Origin: Mesorhizobium sp. LNHC252B00
GTDB lineage: Bacteria; Pseudomonadota; Alphaproteobacteria; Rhizobiales; Rhizobiaceae
DNA length: 39,328 bases
Direction: 5' to 3'
Assembly (NCBI RefSeq): GCF_000502955.1
Contig: NZ_AYWO01000009.1
Location: forward strand, 136,073 to 175,400
Shown here: positions 15,968 through 23,250 of the stretch, one piece after another
Numbering within the stretch: position 1 is the stretch's first letter
Layout: every line of letters starts with the position of its first letter
Translations under genes and position numbers: made by a program
Notes under the pieces: model-generated
What the model was told of the DNA's origin: nothing
Databases searched by the model: none
Seen by the model: only the letters and a program-made list of their open reading frames with translations

Positions 15968-16762
15968 ATGAAAAATCGCCGCCGCATTTATGAAGGCAAG
16001 GCCAAGATCCTCTATGAGGGACCCGAGCCGGGTACGCTCATCCAGTTCTTCAAGGACGACGCCACCGCGTTCAACAAGAAGAAACATGAAGTCGTCGACG
16101 GCAAGGGCGTGCTCAACAACCGTATTTCGGAGCACATCTTCAATCACCTCAACCGCATGGGCATCCCGACCCATTTCATCCGCCGGCTCAACATGCGCGA
16201 GCAGTTGATCAAGGAAGTCGAGATCATTCCGCTCGAGGTGGTCGTGCGCAACGTCGCCGCCGGTTCGCTGTCCAAGCGCCTCGGTATCGATGAAGGCACC
16301 GTTCTGCCGCGCTCGATCATCGAATTCTATTACAAGGCCGACGCGCTCGACGATCCGATGGTGTCGGAAGAGCACATTACCGCGTTCGGCTGGGCGAGCC
16401 CGCAGGAGATCGACGACGTCATGGCGCTGGCCATCCGCGTCAACGACTTCCTCTCCGGCCTGTTCATGGGCGTCGGCATCCAGCTCGTCGATTTCAAGAT
16501 CGAATGCGGCCGCCTGTTCGAGGGCGACATGATGCGCATCGTCGTCGCCGATGAGATTTCGCCGGATTCCTGCCGCCTGTGGGACGTAGCGACGCATGAC
16601 AAGCTCGACAAGGACCGCTTCCGCCGCGACATGGGCGGCCTCGTCGAAGCCTACCAGGAAGTTGCCCGCCGCCTCGGCATCATGAACGAGAACGAGCCGC
16701 CGCGCCCCACCGGCCCGGTGCTTGTCGCCTCGACCGACGGCCTCAAAGGCAAGCCGCACTGA
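15968..16762 (+). CDS. purC: SAICAR synthetase (phosphoribosylaminoimidazole-succinocarboxamide synthase)
   Basis: A 264-residue PurC, which joins CAIR and aspartate with ATP in purine synthesis. The N terminus [14 protein letters not shown] is the ATP-binding start of the family. Further conserved segments are [43 protein letters not shown], and [15 protein letters not shown] near the C terminus. The open frame reaches back to 15305, but the domain starts at the ATG at 15968, which AGAGAA precedes. It is the first gene of purC-purS-orf-purQ and is divergent from the zeta gene. A hairpin lies in its leader. Confidence 0.97.
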   Translation: MKNRRRIYEGKAKILYEGPEPGTLIQFFKDDATAFNKKKHEVVDGKGVLNNRISEHIFNHLNRMGIPTHFIRRLNMREQLIKEVEIIPLEVVVRNVAAGSLSKRLGIDEGTVLPRSIIEFYYKADALDDPMVSEEHITAFGWASPQEIDDVMALAIRVNDFLSGLFMGVGIQLVDFKIECGRLFEGDMMRIVVADEISPDSCRLWDVATHDKLDKDRFRRDMGGLVEAYQEVARRLGIMNENEPPRPTGPVLVASTDGLKGKPH

Positions 16763-16797
16763 ATAGCGGCTTGCAACCCGATAGTCAGAACAGGAGC

Positions 16798-17049
16798 ATG
16801 TCCAGCGTGATCAAGGCCCGCATTACCGTCACACTCAAGAACGGCGTGCTTGACCCGCAAGGCAAGGCGATCGAACACGCCCTGTCGGGCCTGGGTTTTG
16901 GCGGCGTCGGCGCGGTGCGGCAGGGCAAGGTGTTCGACGTCGAGCTGGCGGAAAGCGACAAGGCCAAAGCCGAGGCGGACCTCAAGGCGATGTGCGACAA
17001 GCTGCTGGCGAATACGGTGATTGAGAATTATAGTGTGGCGATTACCTGA
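16798..17049 (+). CDS. purS: FGAM synthase PurS subunit
   Basis: An 83-residue PurS, the small subunit that bridges PurQ and PurL in the split FGAM synthase of Gram-positives, archaea and alphaproteobacteria. It shows KARITVTLKNGVLDPQGKAI at the start, GFGGVGAVRQGKVFDVEL in the middle and NTVIENYSVAI at the end. The ATG at 16798 has AGGAG directly upstream; a TTG at 16771 is less likely. It follows purC by 35 bases and belongs to the same operon. The subunit is needed because PurL here is the short form. Confidence 0.95.
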   Translation: MSSVIKARITVTLKNGVLDPQGKAIEHALSGLGFGGVGAVRQGKVFDVELAESDKAKAEADLKAMCDKLLANTVIENYSVAIT

Positions 17050-17067
17050 GGTTGCGCCGGAGGCACT

Positions 17068-17322
17068 ATGCCGGAAGTCACGAATGAGCCGATGTACGAG
17101 CTTCTTAAGCGCGTGCATCATGAAATTGGTGAACTTCGTCAGGATGGTTCCGAGACGAAGCGGGAATTGAATGTGATGCGGGGTCACATGGTGGCGACGC
17201 AAAGCGATATCCATAACATTTATGGCATTCTCGCCCGTCAGGACGAGCGCCTCGAACGCATAGAGCGACGCCTCGACTTACGCGAACTCGCCGAAAACCA
17301 AAGGCCTTTCGAACCGAAATGA
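17068..17322 (+). CDS. Small coiled-coil protein within the pur operon, unknown function
   Basis: An 84-residue hydrophilic protein, mostly helical. Its second half ([20 protein letters not shown]) has the heptad pattern of a coiled coil, and the whole is charged. GGAGG lies upstream of the ATG. The stop overlaps the purQ ATG (ATGA), so it is translated with purQ. I know no function for it. Similar small proteins occur in rhizobia, but their link to purine enzymes is only positional. Confidence 0.75.
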   Translation: MPEVTNEPMYELLKRVHHEIGELRQDGSETKRELNVMRGHMVATQSDIHNIYGILARQDERLERIERRLDLRELAENQRPFEPK

Positions 17323-17987
17323 AATCAGCTGTCGTCCTTCTGCCTGGCCTCAACCGCGACCGTGACATGATCGCGGCGCTGACCAAGATTTCGGGAAAGC
17401 CGCCGATCACTGTCTGGCAGACCGACACCGAAATCCCCGATGTCGACCTGATCGCCATTCCCGGCGGTTTTTCCTTTGGCGATTATCTGCGCTGCGGCGC
17501 GATTGCCGCGCGCATGCCGGTCATGCGGGCGGTGGCCGAAAAGGCAGCCGCGGGCGTGACAGTCATCGGCGTTTGCAACGGTTTCCAGATCCTGGTCGAG
17601 GCCGGCCTGCTGCCGGGCGCCTTGATGCGCAACACATCGCTGAAATTCGTCTGCCGGCAAGTGAAGCTTGAGATCACCAACGCCAACACGATGTTCACCC
17701 GCCGCTACCAGCCAGGCCAGATCATCCGCACGCCGGTTGCGCATCATGACGGCAATTATTTCGCCGACGCCGACACACTCGCCCGTCTCGAAGGCGAAGG
17801 CCAGGTGGTGTTCCGCTATGCGGACGGCACCAATCCCAACGGCTCGATCAACGACATTGCCGGCATCATCAACGACCGCGGCAATGTGCTCGGCCTGATG
17901 CCGCACCCGGAAAACCTGATCGAAGCAGCCCATGGCGGTACCGACGGCCGGGGACTGTTCGAAAGTGCGCTTGGCATCGCCGCCTGA
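17319..17987 (+). CDS. purQ: FGAM synthase, glutamine amidotransferase subunit
   Basis: A 222-residue class I glutamine amidotransferase. It releases ammonia from glutamine for PurL in FGAM synthesis. The nucleophile is Cys86 in [11 protein letters not shown], and the His196 and Glu198 of MPHPEN complete the triad. [12 protein letters not shown] is the PurQ-specific stretch. It ends the purC operon and starts on an ATGA overlap with the small protein gene. PurL lies 5.2 kb downstream, with other genes and an IS110 element in between. Confidence 0.97.
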   Translation: MKSAVVLLPGLNRDRDMIAALTKISGKPPITVWQTDTEIPDVDLIAIPGGFSFGDYLRCGAIAARMPVMRAVAEKAAAGVTVIGVCNGFQILVEAGLLPGALMRNTSLKFVCRQVKLEITNANTMFTRRYQPGQIIRTPVAHHDGNYFADADTLARLEGEGQVVFRYADGTNPNGSINDIAGIINDRGNVLGLMPHPENLIEAAHGGTDGRGLFESALGIAA

Positions 17988-18074
17988 CCTCTTCGAGGCA
18001 AGCGTCTTGAAAACATCCGGACATTCCTGTCTCTTTGTCGAGGCAAGTCCAGTTCATGGGGGAGAAAAACGGTC

Positions 18075-18740
18075 ATGAAACTCTATTCGCGGCCGTTGTC
18101 GCCCTACTCGTCGATTGTGCGGGCGCTGGCCTACATCAAGGACGTGCCGCTCAAGATCATCGCGCCACCGCCCGGCTTTCCCATCCCGGAAGGATTTCGC
18201 GCCATCTCGCCGATGAACCGGATTCCGGTGCTGATCACCGGCTCAGGCGAAACGATCGTCGAATCGGTGGTCATCGCCGAGTATCTCGAAGAGCGATTTC
18301 CGGAACCGGCACTGCTGCCGCCCGATTCCAAGGACCGCGCGCTGGTGCGCATGTTCGCCCGCATCACCGATCTCGATGTGCTGACCCCGATGATGAAGCT
18401 TTTCGAGCTTCATTCCATGCCGAAGCGAAACAGTGCCGAGATCGACGCCCAGTTCATCCGGCTGCACCACGGGCTGGCAGCGATCGAGGAGCGCATGGCG
18501 CACGGGCCCTTCGCGCTCGGTGACGATATCAGTTTCGCCGATGCCTGGCTGACGCCGACGCGGTTCATCTTCAACAATTTCCGCGCCATGACAGGACGCC
18601 GCGACCTGCTCGACGCCTACCCGAAATTCGACGCCTATGAGCAGATCGCCTCGCAGCACCCGGCATTGTCGCGGGTGTGGGGCGAGATGTCTGACGGCCA
18701 GAAGATGTTTCTGTCCGAGCTTGAGATGGGTGCCGCTTGA
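18075..18740 (+). CDS. Glutathione S-transferase family protein
   Basis: A 221-residue cytosolic GST. The N-terminal thioredoxin-like domain starts with MKLYSRPLSPYSSIVR, where the SPYS segment holds the catalytic Ser/Tyr region. It continues through PMNRIPVLITGSGETIVESVVIAEYLEERFP, whose parts NRIPVL and ESVVIAEYLE bind glutathione. The C-terminal helical domain (about 90-215) is intact and includes DISFADAWLTPTRF. GGGGGAG lies upstream of the ATG. The stop overlaps the TTG start of the lipoprotein. The substrate cannot be deduced. Confidence 0.9.
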   Translation: MKLYSRPLSPYSSIVRALAYIKDVPLKIIAPPPGFPIPEGFRAISPMNRIPVLITGSGETIVESVVIAEYLEERFPEPALLPPDSKDRALVRMFARITDLDVLTPMMKLFELHSMPKRNSAEIDAQFIRLHHGLAAIEERMAHGPFALGDDISFADAWLTPTRFIFNNFRAMTGRRDLLDAYPKFDAYEQIASQHPALSRVWGEMSDGQKMFLSELEMGAA

Positions 18741-19144
18741 CCAGGAGCAAGGCGATCGCGCTGGTTGCCGCGGCGGCTTTCGCTCTCACATCCTGCCAAT
18801 CGACCCCGAAGAGCACGCCTGTGCCCTCGGGCAAGAGTGCAGCGCTGCTGGCCATGGAACAGGTGGCGATATCGGCCCATAAATGCTGGATCGCCAGCAA
18901 GGACCCAGCCTTCAAACAGTATCAGATGGCCAATGAACTGAATTCGTTCAGCGGCACGCCGCGTTTCCTGCTGGTGCCGGCCAAACACTATGGCGGCAAA
19001 CCGTTGCTGGTCGTTCAGGCGCAAGGCAATTCAAGCCGCGTCGATGTGTTCGGGCCGCTGATGAACGATCCGCTCGGTGCCCGCATCGGATCGGACATCG
19101 CCCGCTGGCAAGCCGGCAATCCGGCCTGCGCCGCGACCGCCTAG
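18737..19144 (+). CDS. Small lipoprotein, unknown function
   Basis: A 135-residue predicted lipoprotein. The first 20 residues are a type II signal peptide with lipobox LTSC (Cys20). It starts with TTG at 18737, overlapping the stop of the GST gene. The mature part has a segment HKCWIASKDPAFKQYQMANELN and a second Cys near the C terminus (NPACAATA), which may pair. It probably sits in the outer-membrane inner leaflet or periplasm. I recognise no named family. Confidence 0.75.
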   Translation: MTRSKAIALVAAAAFALTSCQSTPKSTPVPSGKSAALLAMEQVAISAHKCWIASKDPAFKQYQMANELNSFSGTPRFLLVPAKHYGGKPLLVVQAQGNSSRVDVFGPLMNDPLGARIGSDIARWQAGNPACAATA

Positions 19145-19250
19145 ACGTCATGTTCCGAGGCCTGAGATCGGTGGCCCGCCCTTTCGTGCGATTAAGAGAC
19201 GAGGGTTGCTCGGATAGGCCGAGCCGATCCTCACGCACGGAGGACGAGCC

Positions 19251-20360
19251 ATGGGAGAGTATAGCGAAGCATTTGTCGCGTTTGATGTAGCCAAGAAGAA
19301 GCATGCGGTGGCGATCGCAGCGGGCGGCCGCACGGGCGAAGTCCGGTTTCTCGGTGAGGTCGAGAATAGGCCGGCTGCGATAGAGCGGACGATCAAGAAG
19401 CTGGGAAAAAGGTACGATCGACTGCACGTCTGCTTCGAGGCCGGACCGACTGGTTACGGACTTTGCCGTCAGGTCCGCGATCTTGGTCACGACTGCATGG
19501 TGGTTGCGCCCGCCCTGATTCCGAAGCGGTCGGGCGAGCGCATCAAGACGAACCGAAGGGAGGCGGTCACTCTGGCGCGGCTGCATCGGGCGGGCGAACT
19601 GACCGGAGTGTGGGTACCGGACGTCGTCCACGAGGCTGTCCGCGATCTGGTGCGGGCTCGGGAATCCGGAGCCGACGACCTGCGCCGCAAACGCCAGCAG
19701 CTGCTCTCCTTCCTTCTGCGCCATGGTCGGATCTACGAGGGCGGCGGTCATTGGACATTGGCGCACCGGCGCTGGCTTGCCCGCCAGAGCTTCGAGCATC
19801 CGGCGCAGCAGATCGTGTTCCAAGAGAAGATCGACGCGATCGAGGACGCGGTTCAGCGGCTACGCCGCTTGGACGAGCAGCTGAGCGCCGTCGTGCCCAC
19901 CTGGTCCATGGCGCGGGTCGTCGAGGCCTATCAGGCGATGCGCGGTGCCTCGTTCCTGGTCGCAGTAATCTTCGCGGCCGAGATCGGGGATGTGCGCCGC
20001 TTCGATACACCGCCGCAGTTGATGGCCTTCCTCGGCCTGGTTCCGGGGGAGCGTTCGACCGGCGACACGGTCCGCAGGTCGAGCCTTACACTCGCCGGCA
20101 ATCGACGCGCCCGCCGCGCCTTGGTCGAAGCGGCCTGGACTTACCGCTATCCCGCCAGGGTCAGCGAGGCCCTGAGGCTCCGGCTCGAGGGGTTACCCAA
20201 AGCTGTCCGCGACATCGCCTGGAAGGCGCAGGTCCGGCTCTGCGCTCGCTATCGTCGCCTCAACGCCGCCGGCAAGAAGCCACCGGTGGTCGTGGCCGCG
20301 ATCGCGCGCGAGATGGCCGCCTTCCTGTGGGCCATTGGGCAGGAGGTCGAACCGTCATAG
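19251..20360 (+). CDS. IS110-family transposase
   Basis: A 369-residue IS110-family recombinase. The N-terminal RuvC-like DEDD domain has Asp12 in AFDVAKKKH and Glu63 in CFEAGPTGYG. In the third position, where the family has K-T-D-R-R-D-A, this protein has KTNRREA (Asn101, Glu104). The C-terminal transposase_20 domain follows: LVAVIFAAEIGDVRRF, then FLGLVPGERSTGDTVRR with the catalytic Ser region, then LTLAGNRRARRALVEAAW. The length is normal and the frame intact. Asn at the third tetrad position is familiar in rhizobial members, but Glu at the last is less so. Such enzymes are guided by a bridge RNA from the element's non-coding end. Confidence 0.93.
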   Translation: MGEYSEAFVAFDVAKKKHAVAIAAGGRTGEVRFLGEVENRPAAIERTIKKLGKRYDRLHVCFEAGPTGYGLCRQVRDLGHDCMVVAPALIPKRSGERIKTNRREAVTLARLHRAGELTGVWVPDVVHEAVRDLVRARESGADDLRRKRQQLLSFLLRHGRIYEGGGHWTLAHRRWLARQSFEHPAQQIVFQEKIDAIEDAVQRLRRLDEQLSAVVPTWSMARVVEAYQAMRGASFLVAVIFAAEIGDVRRFDTPPQLMAFLGLVPGERSTGDTVRRSSLTLAGNRRARRALVEAAWTYRYPARVSEALRLRLEGLPKAVRDIAWKAQVRLCARYRRLNAAGKKPPVVVAAIAREMAAFLWAIGQEVEPS

Positions 20361-20380
20361 ACGAGTCTCGACCCAGCCCG

Positions 20381-20567
20381 CTGCACAGGGCCGGGGGTGG
20401 GGCCACGGTGGGGAACTCCCGTCGCTAGTTATGTGGCCGAGCCAATCCGCCCGACGCCCGCCCTCTAGACCGAGGACAGCCCCGAGACGAAGACACGGAA
20501 GGCGGTATCCAACCCGCGGATGTCTGATCAACCGTCGTCTCTGAGCTCCACCCCCGACCCTGTGCAG
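20381..20567 (+). ncRNA. Candidate structured RNA (bridge RNA?) downstream of the IS110 transposase
   Basis: The 23-base arms at 20381-20403 and 20545-20567 are reverse complements at 21 of 23 positions and enclose about 141 bases. Within them GGCCAC (20401-20406) pairs with GTGGCC (20433-20438), and GGGAACTCCC forms a further small hairpin. IS110-type elements encode a bridge RNA in one non-coding end (left in IS110, right in the IS1111 group). This long structured tail is the best candidate here. No transcript has been shown. Confidence 0.4.
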
Positions 20568-20658
20568 TTCCAGCCAATCCGACTGCTTTGCACACTCGCG
20601 CCAAGCAGTTGTTCCCTCTCGCCTTCAGCCTTGACAGGGAACATGAGAGAGCTAGCGC

Positions 20659-21300
20659 ATGGGCCGCTTTCTGCAGATGACGGGGCTGGCCATCGGTCTG
20701 GCCGGGCTCGTCCTGCAGTTCTGCATCAGCATTCCGGCGTCGATGGAGGCAGGCCGCAGCCTGCTTGGCTCCATCGTTTTCGTTTTCAGCTTCTTCACCA
20801 TCCTGACCAACATCGGTGCGGTGCTGGTGTACGTGTCGCTGCTGTCGCCCGCCGGCTATGCCTGGCTGCCGGCCTTCGCCGGGACGCGCATACGGGCCGG
20901 CGTTGCCGTTTCGATCGCGTTGGTCTTCATCATCTACGCCGCGGTGCTGGCACAGCTCTGGCAGCCGCAGGGACTGTTCCTGCTCTGCGACGTCCTTCTG
21001 CACTATGTGACGGCGCTGCTGTTCGTGTTGTGGTGGCTGACATCGGGCGCCGACGGTCGGACGCGCTGGAGCGACATCTCCTGGTGGGTGCTCTATCCCG
21101 TCGCCTATCTGATCTATGCGCTGATGCGGGCGCCGTTTGCAGGCGAGGTGCCCTACCCGTTCCTGGACGTCGCCAGGAACGGCCCGGCCAGCGTTGCCAT
21201 CTCGGCGGCCGCCATCACCGGACTTTTTCTCGTGCTGTGCGTGGTTGCCGTCCTTGCGGACCATGGCGTTGCGCGCACCCGGCTATCGAGCGTCCGCTAG
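20659..21300 (+). CDS. Pr6Pr-like six-helix membrane protein
   Basis: A 213-residue integral membrane protein with about six transmembrane helices, of the Pr6Pr type (FAR-17a/AIG1-like). Typical are FFTILTNIGAVLVYVSLL in helix 2, LLHYVTALLFVLWWL in helix 4, and WWVLYPVAYLIYALMRA in helix 5, with the polar T-N and H residues on the membrane face. Eukaryotic relatives of the FAR-17a/AIG1 fold hydrolyse fatty-acid esters of hydroxy fatty acids; that activity is not known for the bacterial proteins. It lies directly downstream of the IS110 element. The substrate is unknown. Confidence 0.8.
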   Translation: MGRFLQMTGLAIGLAGLVLQFCISIPASMEAGRSLLGSIVFVFSFFTILTNIGAVLVYVSLLSPAGYAWLPAFAGTRIRAGVAVSIALVFIIYAAVLAQLWQPQGLFLLCDVLLHYVTALLFVLWWLTSGADGRTRWSDISWWVLYPVAYLIYALMRAPFAGEVPYPFLDVARNGPASVAISAAAITGLFLVLCVVAVLADHGVARTRLSSVR

Positions 21301-21330
21301 AGCGGCATGCATTGTGGCACCTCTGCGACG

Positions 21331-21348
21331 CCAAGCGAATCCGCTTGG
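21331..21348. other. Hairpin between convergent genes
   Basis: CCAAGCG and CGCTTGG form a 7-bp stem with an AATC loop, midway between the stops of the Pr6Pr-like gene and the DUF1127 gene. There is no T-run on either side, so a terminator role is possible but weakly supported. Confidence 0.35.
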
Positions 21349-21367
21349 CTGCAAAATGCCTTGGCTT

Positions 21368-21619
21368 TCAGTCCCAGAAGGGTCTGATACCCTCGCGGTG
21401 GGCATCGCAGCGCGAGACCCCGATATCCTTGAGTTGGTCATCAGTCATTTCCAGAAGCGCCAGCCTGCTGCGCCGACGCTCCAGCAGATGGCCGATCCAT
21501 CTCGCCAGCGACCTGGCCAAGCGCACCAGACGGGTGACAAAGCCACTTTGGCTCGATGGGCGTGCCGATTGACCTGATAGTTCGGTTCTCGAAGAGCGGA
21601 TTGTAGCGATTGTGCTCAT
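21368..21619 (-). CDS. DUF1127 small protein
   Basis: An 83-residue protein with an Arg-rich C-terminal DUF1127 domain (about 45-80): WIGHLLERRRSRLALLEMTDDQLKDIGVSR, in which RSRLALLEM and DDQLKDIGVSR are the conserved pieces. I start it at ATG 21619, preceded by AGGAAGAA. DUF1127 proteins in Agrobacterium and Rhodobacter are linked to RNA turnover, phosphate or carbon metabolism and sRNA control; I infer no specific role. It is divergent from the MocR gene, with only 92 bases between them, suggesting shared control. Confidence 0.9.
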   Translation of the reverse strand: MSTIATIRSSRTELSGQSARPSSQSGFVTRLVRLARSLARWIGHLLERRRSRLALLEMTDDQLKDIGVSRCDAHREGIRPFWD

Positions 21620-21673
21620 TTTCTTCCTACCCGAATTCCAAATTGCACCCTTTTTTGGCAATTCCGATATGTA

Positions 21674-21718
21674 TTGACTCACAATTCGGCGCAATATAGA
21701 AAATTGTCACCATGACAA
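21674..21718 (+). promoter_or_regulatory. Promoter and palindrome before the MocR gene
   Basis: TTGACT at 21674-21679 and TATAGA at 21695-21700 resemble -35 and -10 boxes, with a 15-base spacer (17 if TAGAAA is used). The palindrome TTGTCA-CCA-TGACAA (21704-21718) spans the ATG at 21712. No Shine-Dalgarno sequence is visible. The predicted start of transcription is within about five bases of the ATG, so the mRNA may be leaderless, and the palindrome could be an autoregulatory site. Confidence 0.4.
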
Positions 21719-23130
21719 ATTGGCTTCCAGATCTCACTGCCGGCTCCGGCCCGCTGTATCAGCGCCTGGCGGATTCAATCGAAACGGATATCGATCGGGG
21801 TGTGATCGAAGCCGGAGCAAAGCTGCCGCCGCAACGCGACCTCGCCTACGACATCGGCACCACGGTCGGCACGGTCGGCCGGGCCTATCAATTGCTGCGC
21901 GAGCGCGGGCTGGTGAGCGGCGAAGTCGGGCGTGGAACCTATGTACTCGGTCAGCGCGCCGACGGCGCGAAACCGAACCTGCCGGCGCCGGTCACCAGTG
22001 GCGAAGGCACTCGCCATATCGATGCACCGCGCGGCAAATTGCGTTTCGACAGCACGGCAGCGCCAGACATCGGCCAGGGCGCTGATATCGCCGATATCCT
22101 GTCGCGCACGACGCAGGACCACCCGCATGAGATTTCAAGCTATACCAGGGACTTCCCCGACCGCTGGTACGAAGCCGGCGCCCGCTGGCTATCGCGCAAT
22201 TCGTTCAGACCTAATGCCGAGACCATCGTCCCCACGCTCGGCACCCACGCCGCGGTGATGGCGGCGATCGCGGCACTCACCACCCCTGGCGACTATGTCG
22301 CCTTCGAGCACCTCACCTACTCGCAGATTTCCCGTAGCGCCGGCCTGATCGGTCGACGCACCGCACTGGTGGCATCGGACGACGAAGGTATCGACCCCCA
22401 GGATTTCGAGCGCGTCTGCGCGCAAAAGCATCCCAGGATGATCTTCCTGATGCCTACGGCGCAGAATCCCACGCTGGCGACCTTGTCGGCGGCGCGCCGC
22501 GAGGCAATCGCGCGTGTCGCGCGCGAATACAATGTCATCCTCATCGAGGACGATCTCTACGGCAATTTGACAGACGATCCGACACCGTTGCTGGCCGAAT
22601 ATGCCCCTGAACGCACCATTGTGGCGGGTGGCCTGTCCAAGTCGGTCGCGGCCGGTGTGCGCGGCGGCTGGCTTTCCTGCCCGCCTGCCTATCGCCATCG
22701 CATCCGCGTCGCCCACAAGATGATGACCGGCGGCATGCCTTTCCTGCTGGCCGAGGTGAATACAAGGCTGGTGCTGTCGGGCCAGGCGGACGAGATACGC
22801 AAGAACAGCATCGGCGAAATCCACGCCCGCATCGCGATCGTGCGAGAGACTTTGGCCGGCTTCGCGTTCAAGGCACACGACAGGGTGCCTTTTGTCTGGA
22901 TGACCCTACCCGATCCCTGGCTTTCCGGCACCTTCAAGAACGCCTGCCTCGAACATGGCGTGCTGATCGACGACGAGGATGAGTTCAAGGCCGGCCGTTC
23001 CGAGCAGGTTTTCCACGGCGTCCGCTTCGGCATTTCGCAGCCACGGCAGCGCAAGGACATTGCCGAGGGAGTCGCGGTGATCCGGCGACTTCTCGATGAA
23101 GGCCGTGCCGGCTACGACAGCTTCTCCTGA
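21712..23130 (+). CDS. MocR-type GntR/aminotransferase regulator
   Basis: A 472-residue MocR-family protein: an N-terminal GntR winged-helix domain (about 1-80) fused to a fold-type I PLP-dependent aminotransferase-like domain. In the DNA-binding part, LYQRLADSIETDIDRGVIEAG and LPPQRDLAYDIGTTVGTV are typical; only short pieces are quoted. The PLP lysine is Lys310 in AGGLSKSVAAG. PTAQNPTLATLS and ILIEDDLYGNL also match the family. MocR proteins are regulators that sense PLP or an amino compound. It is divergent from the DUF1127 gene, so it may control that gene or itself. The effector is unknown. Confidence 0.92.
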   Translation: MTNWLPDLTAGSGPLYQRLADSIETDIDRGVIEAGAKLPPQRDLAYDIGTTVGTVGRAYQLLRERGLVSGEVGRGTYVLGQRADGAKPNLPAPVTSGEGTRHIDAPRGKLRFDSTAAPDIGQGADIADILSRTTQDHPHEISSYTRDFPDRWYEAGARWLSRNSFRPNAETIVPTLGTHAAVMAAIAALTTPGDYVAFEHLTYSQISRSAGLIGRRTALVASDDEGIDPQDFERVCAQKHPRMIFLMPTAQNPTLATLSAARREAIARVAREYNVILIEDDLYGNLTDDPTPLLAEYAPERTIVAGGLSKSVAAGVRGGWLSCPPAYRHRIRVAHKMMTGGMPFLLAEVNTRLVLSGQADEIRKNSIGEIHARIAIVRETLAGFAFKAHDRVPFVWMTLPDPWLSGTFKNACLEHGVLIDDEDEFKAGRSEQVFHGVRFGISQPRQRKDIAEGVAVIRRLLDEGRAGYDSFS

Positions 23131-23250
23131 CGCCCTGTGGTTTTGTCCGGTTTTCCGTCATTTTCGTCGAACCATGGGTGTATCGGCCTTAAAGCTTGCG
23201 ATAAGACGTGACTCAAAATCCCAACGCGCCCCGGATAAAAATCGCTGCCC

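Larger units (their letters stand above)
19200..20581 (+). mobile_element. IS110-family insertion element (approximate limits)
   Basis: One transposase gene plus flanking non-coding DNA. AGCCGATCC at 19222 and AGCCAATCCG at 20440 and 20572 are three related short direct repeats near the possible ends. IS110 elements lack terminal inverted repeats and usually make no target duplication, so the borders cannot be fixed from one copy. The element splits the run between the lipoprotein gene and the Pr6Pr-like gene. The longest non-coding part is downstream of the transposase. Confidence 0.7.
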
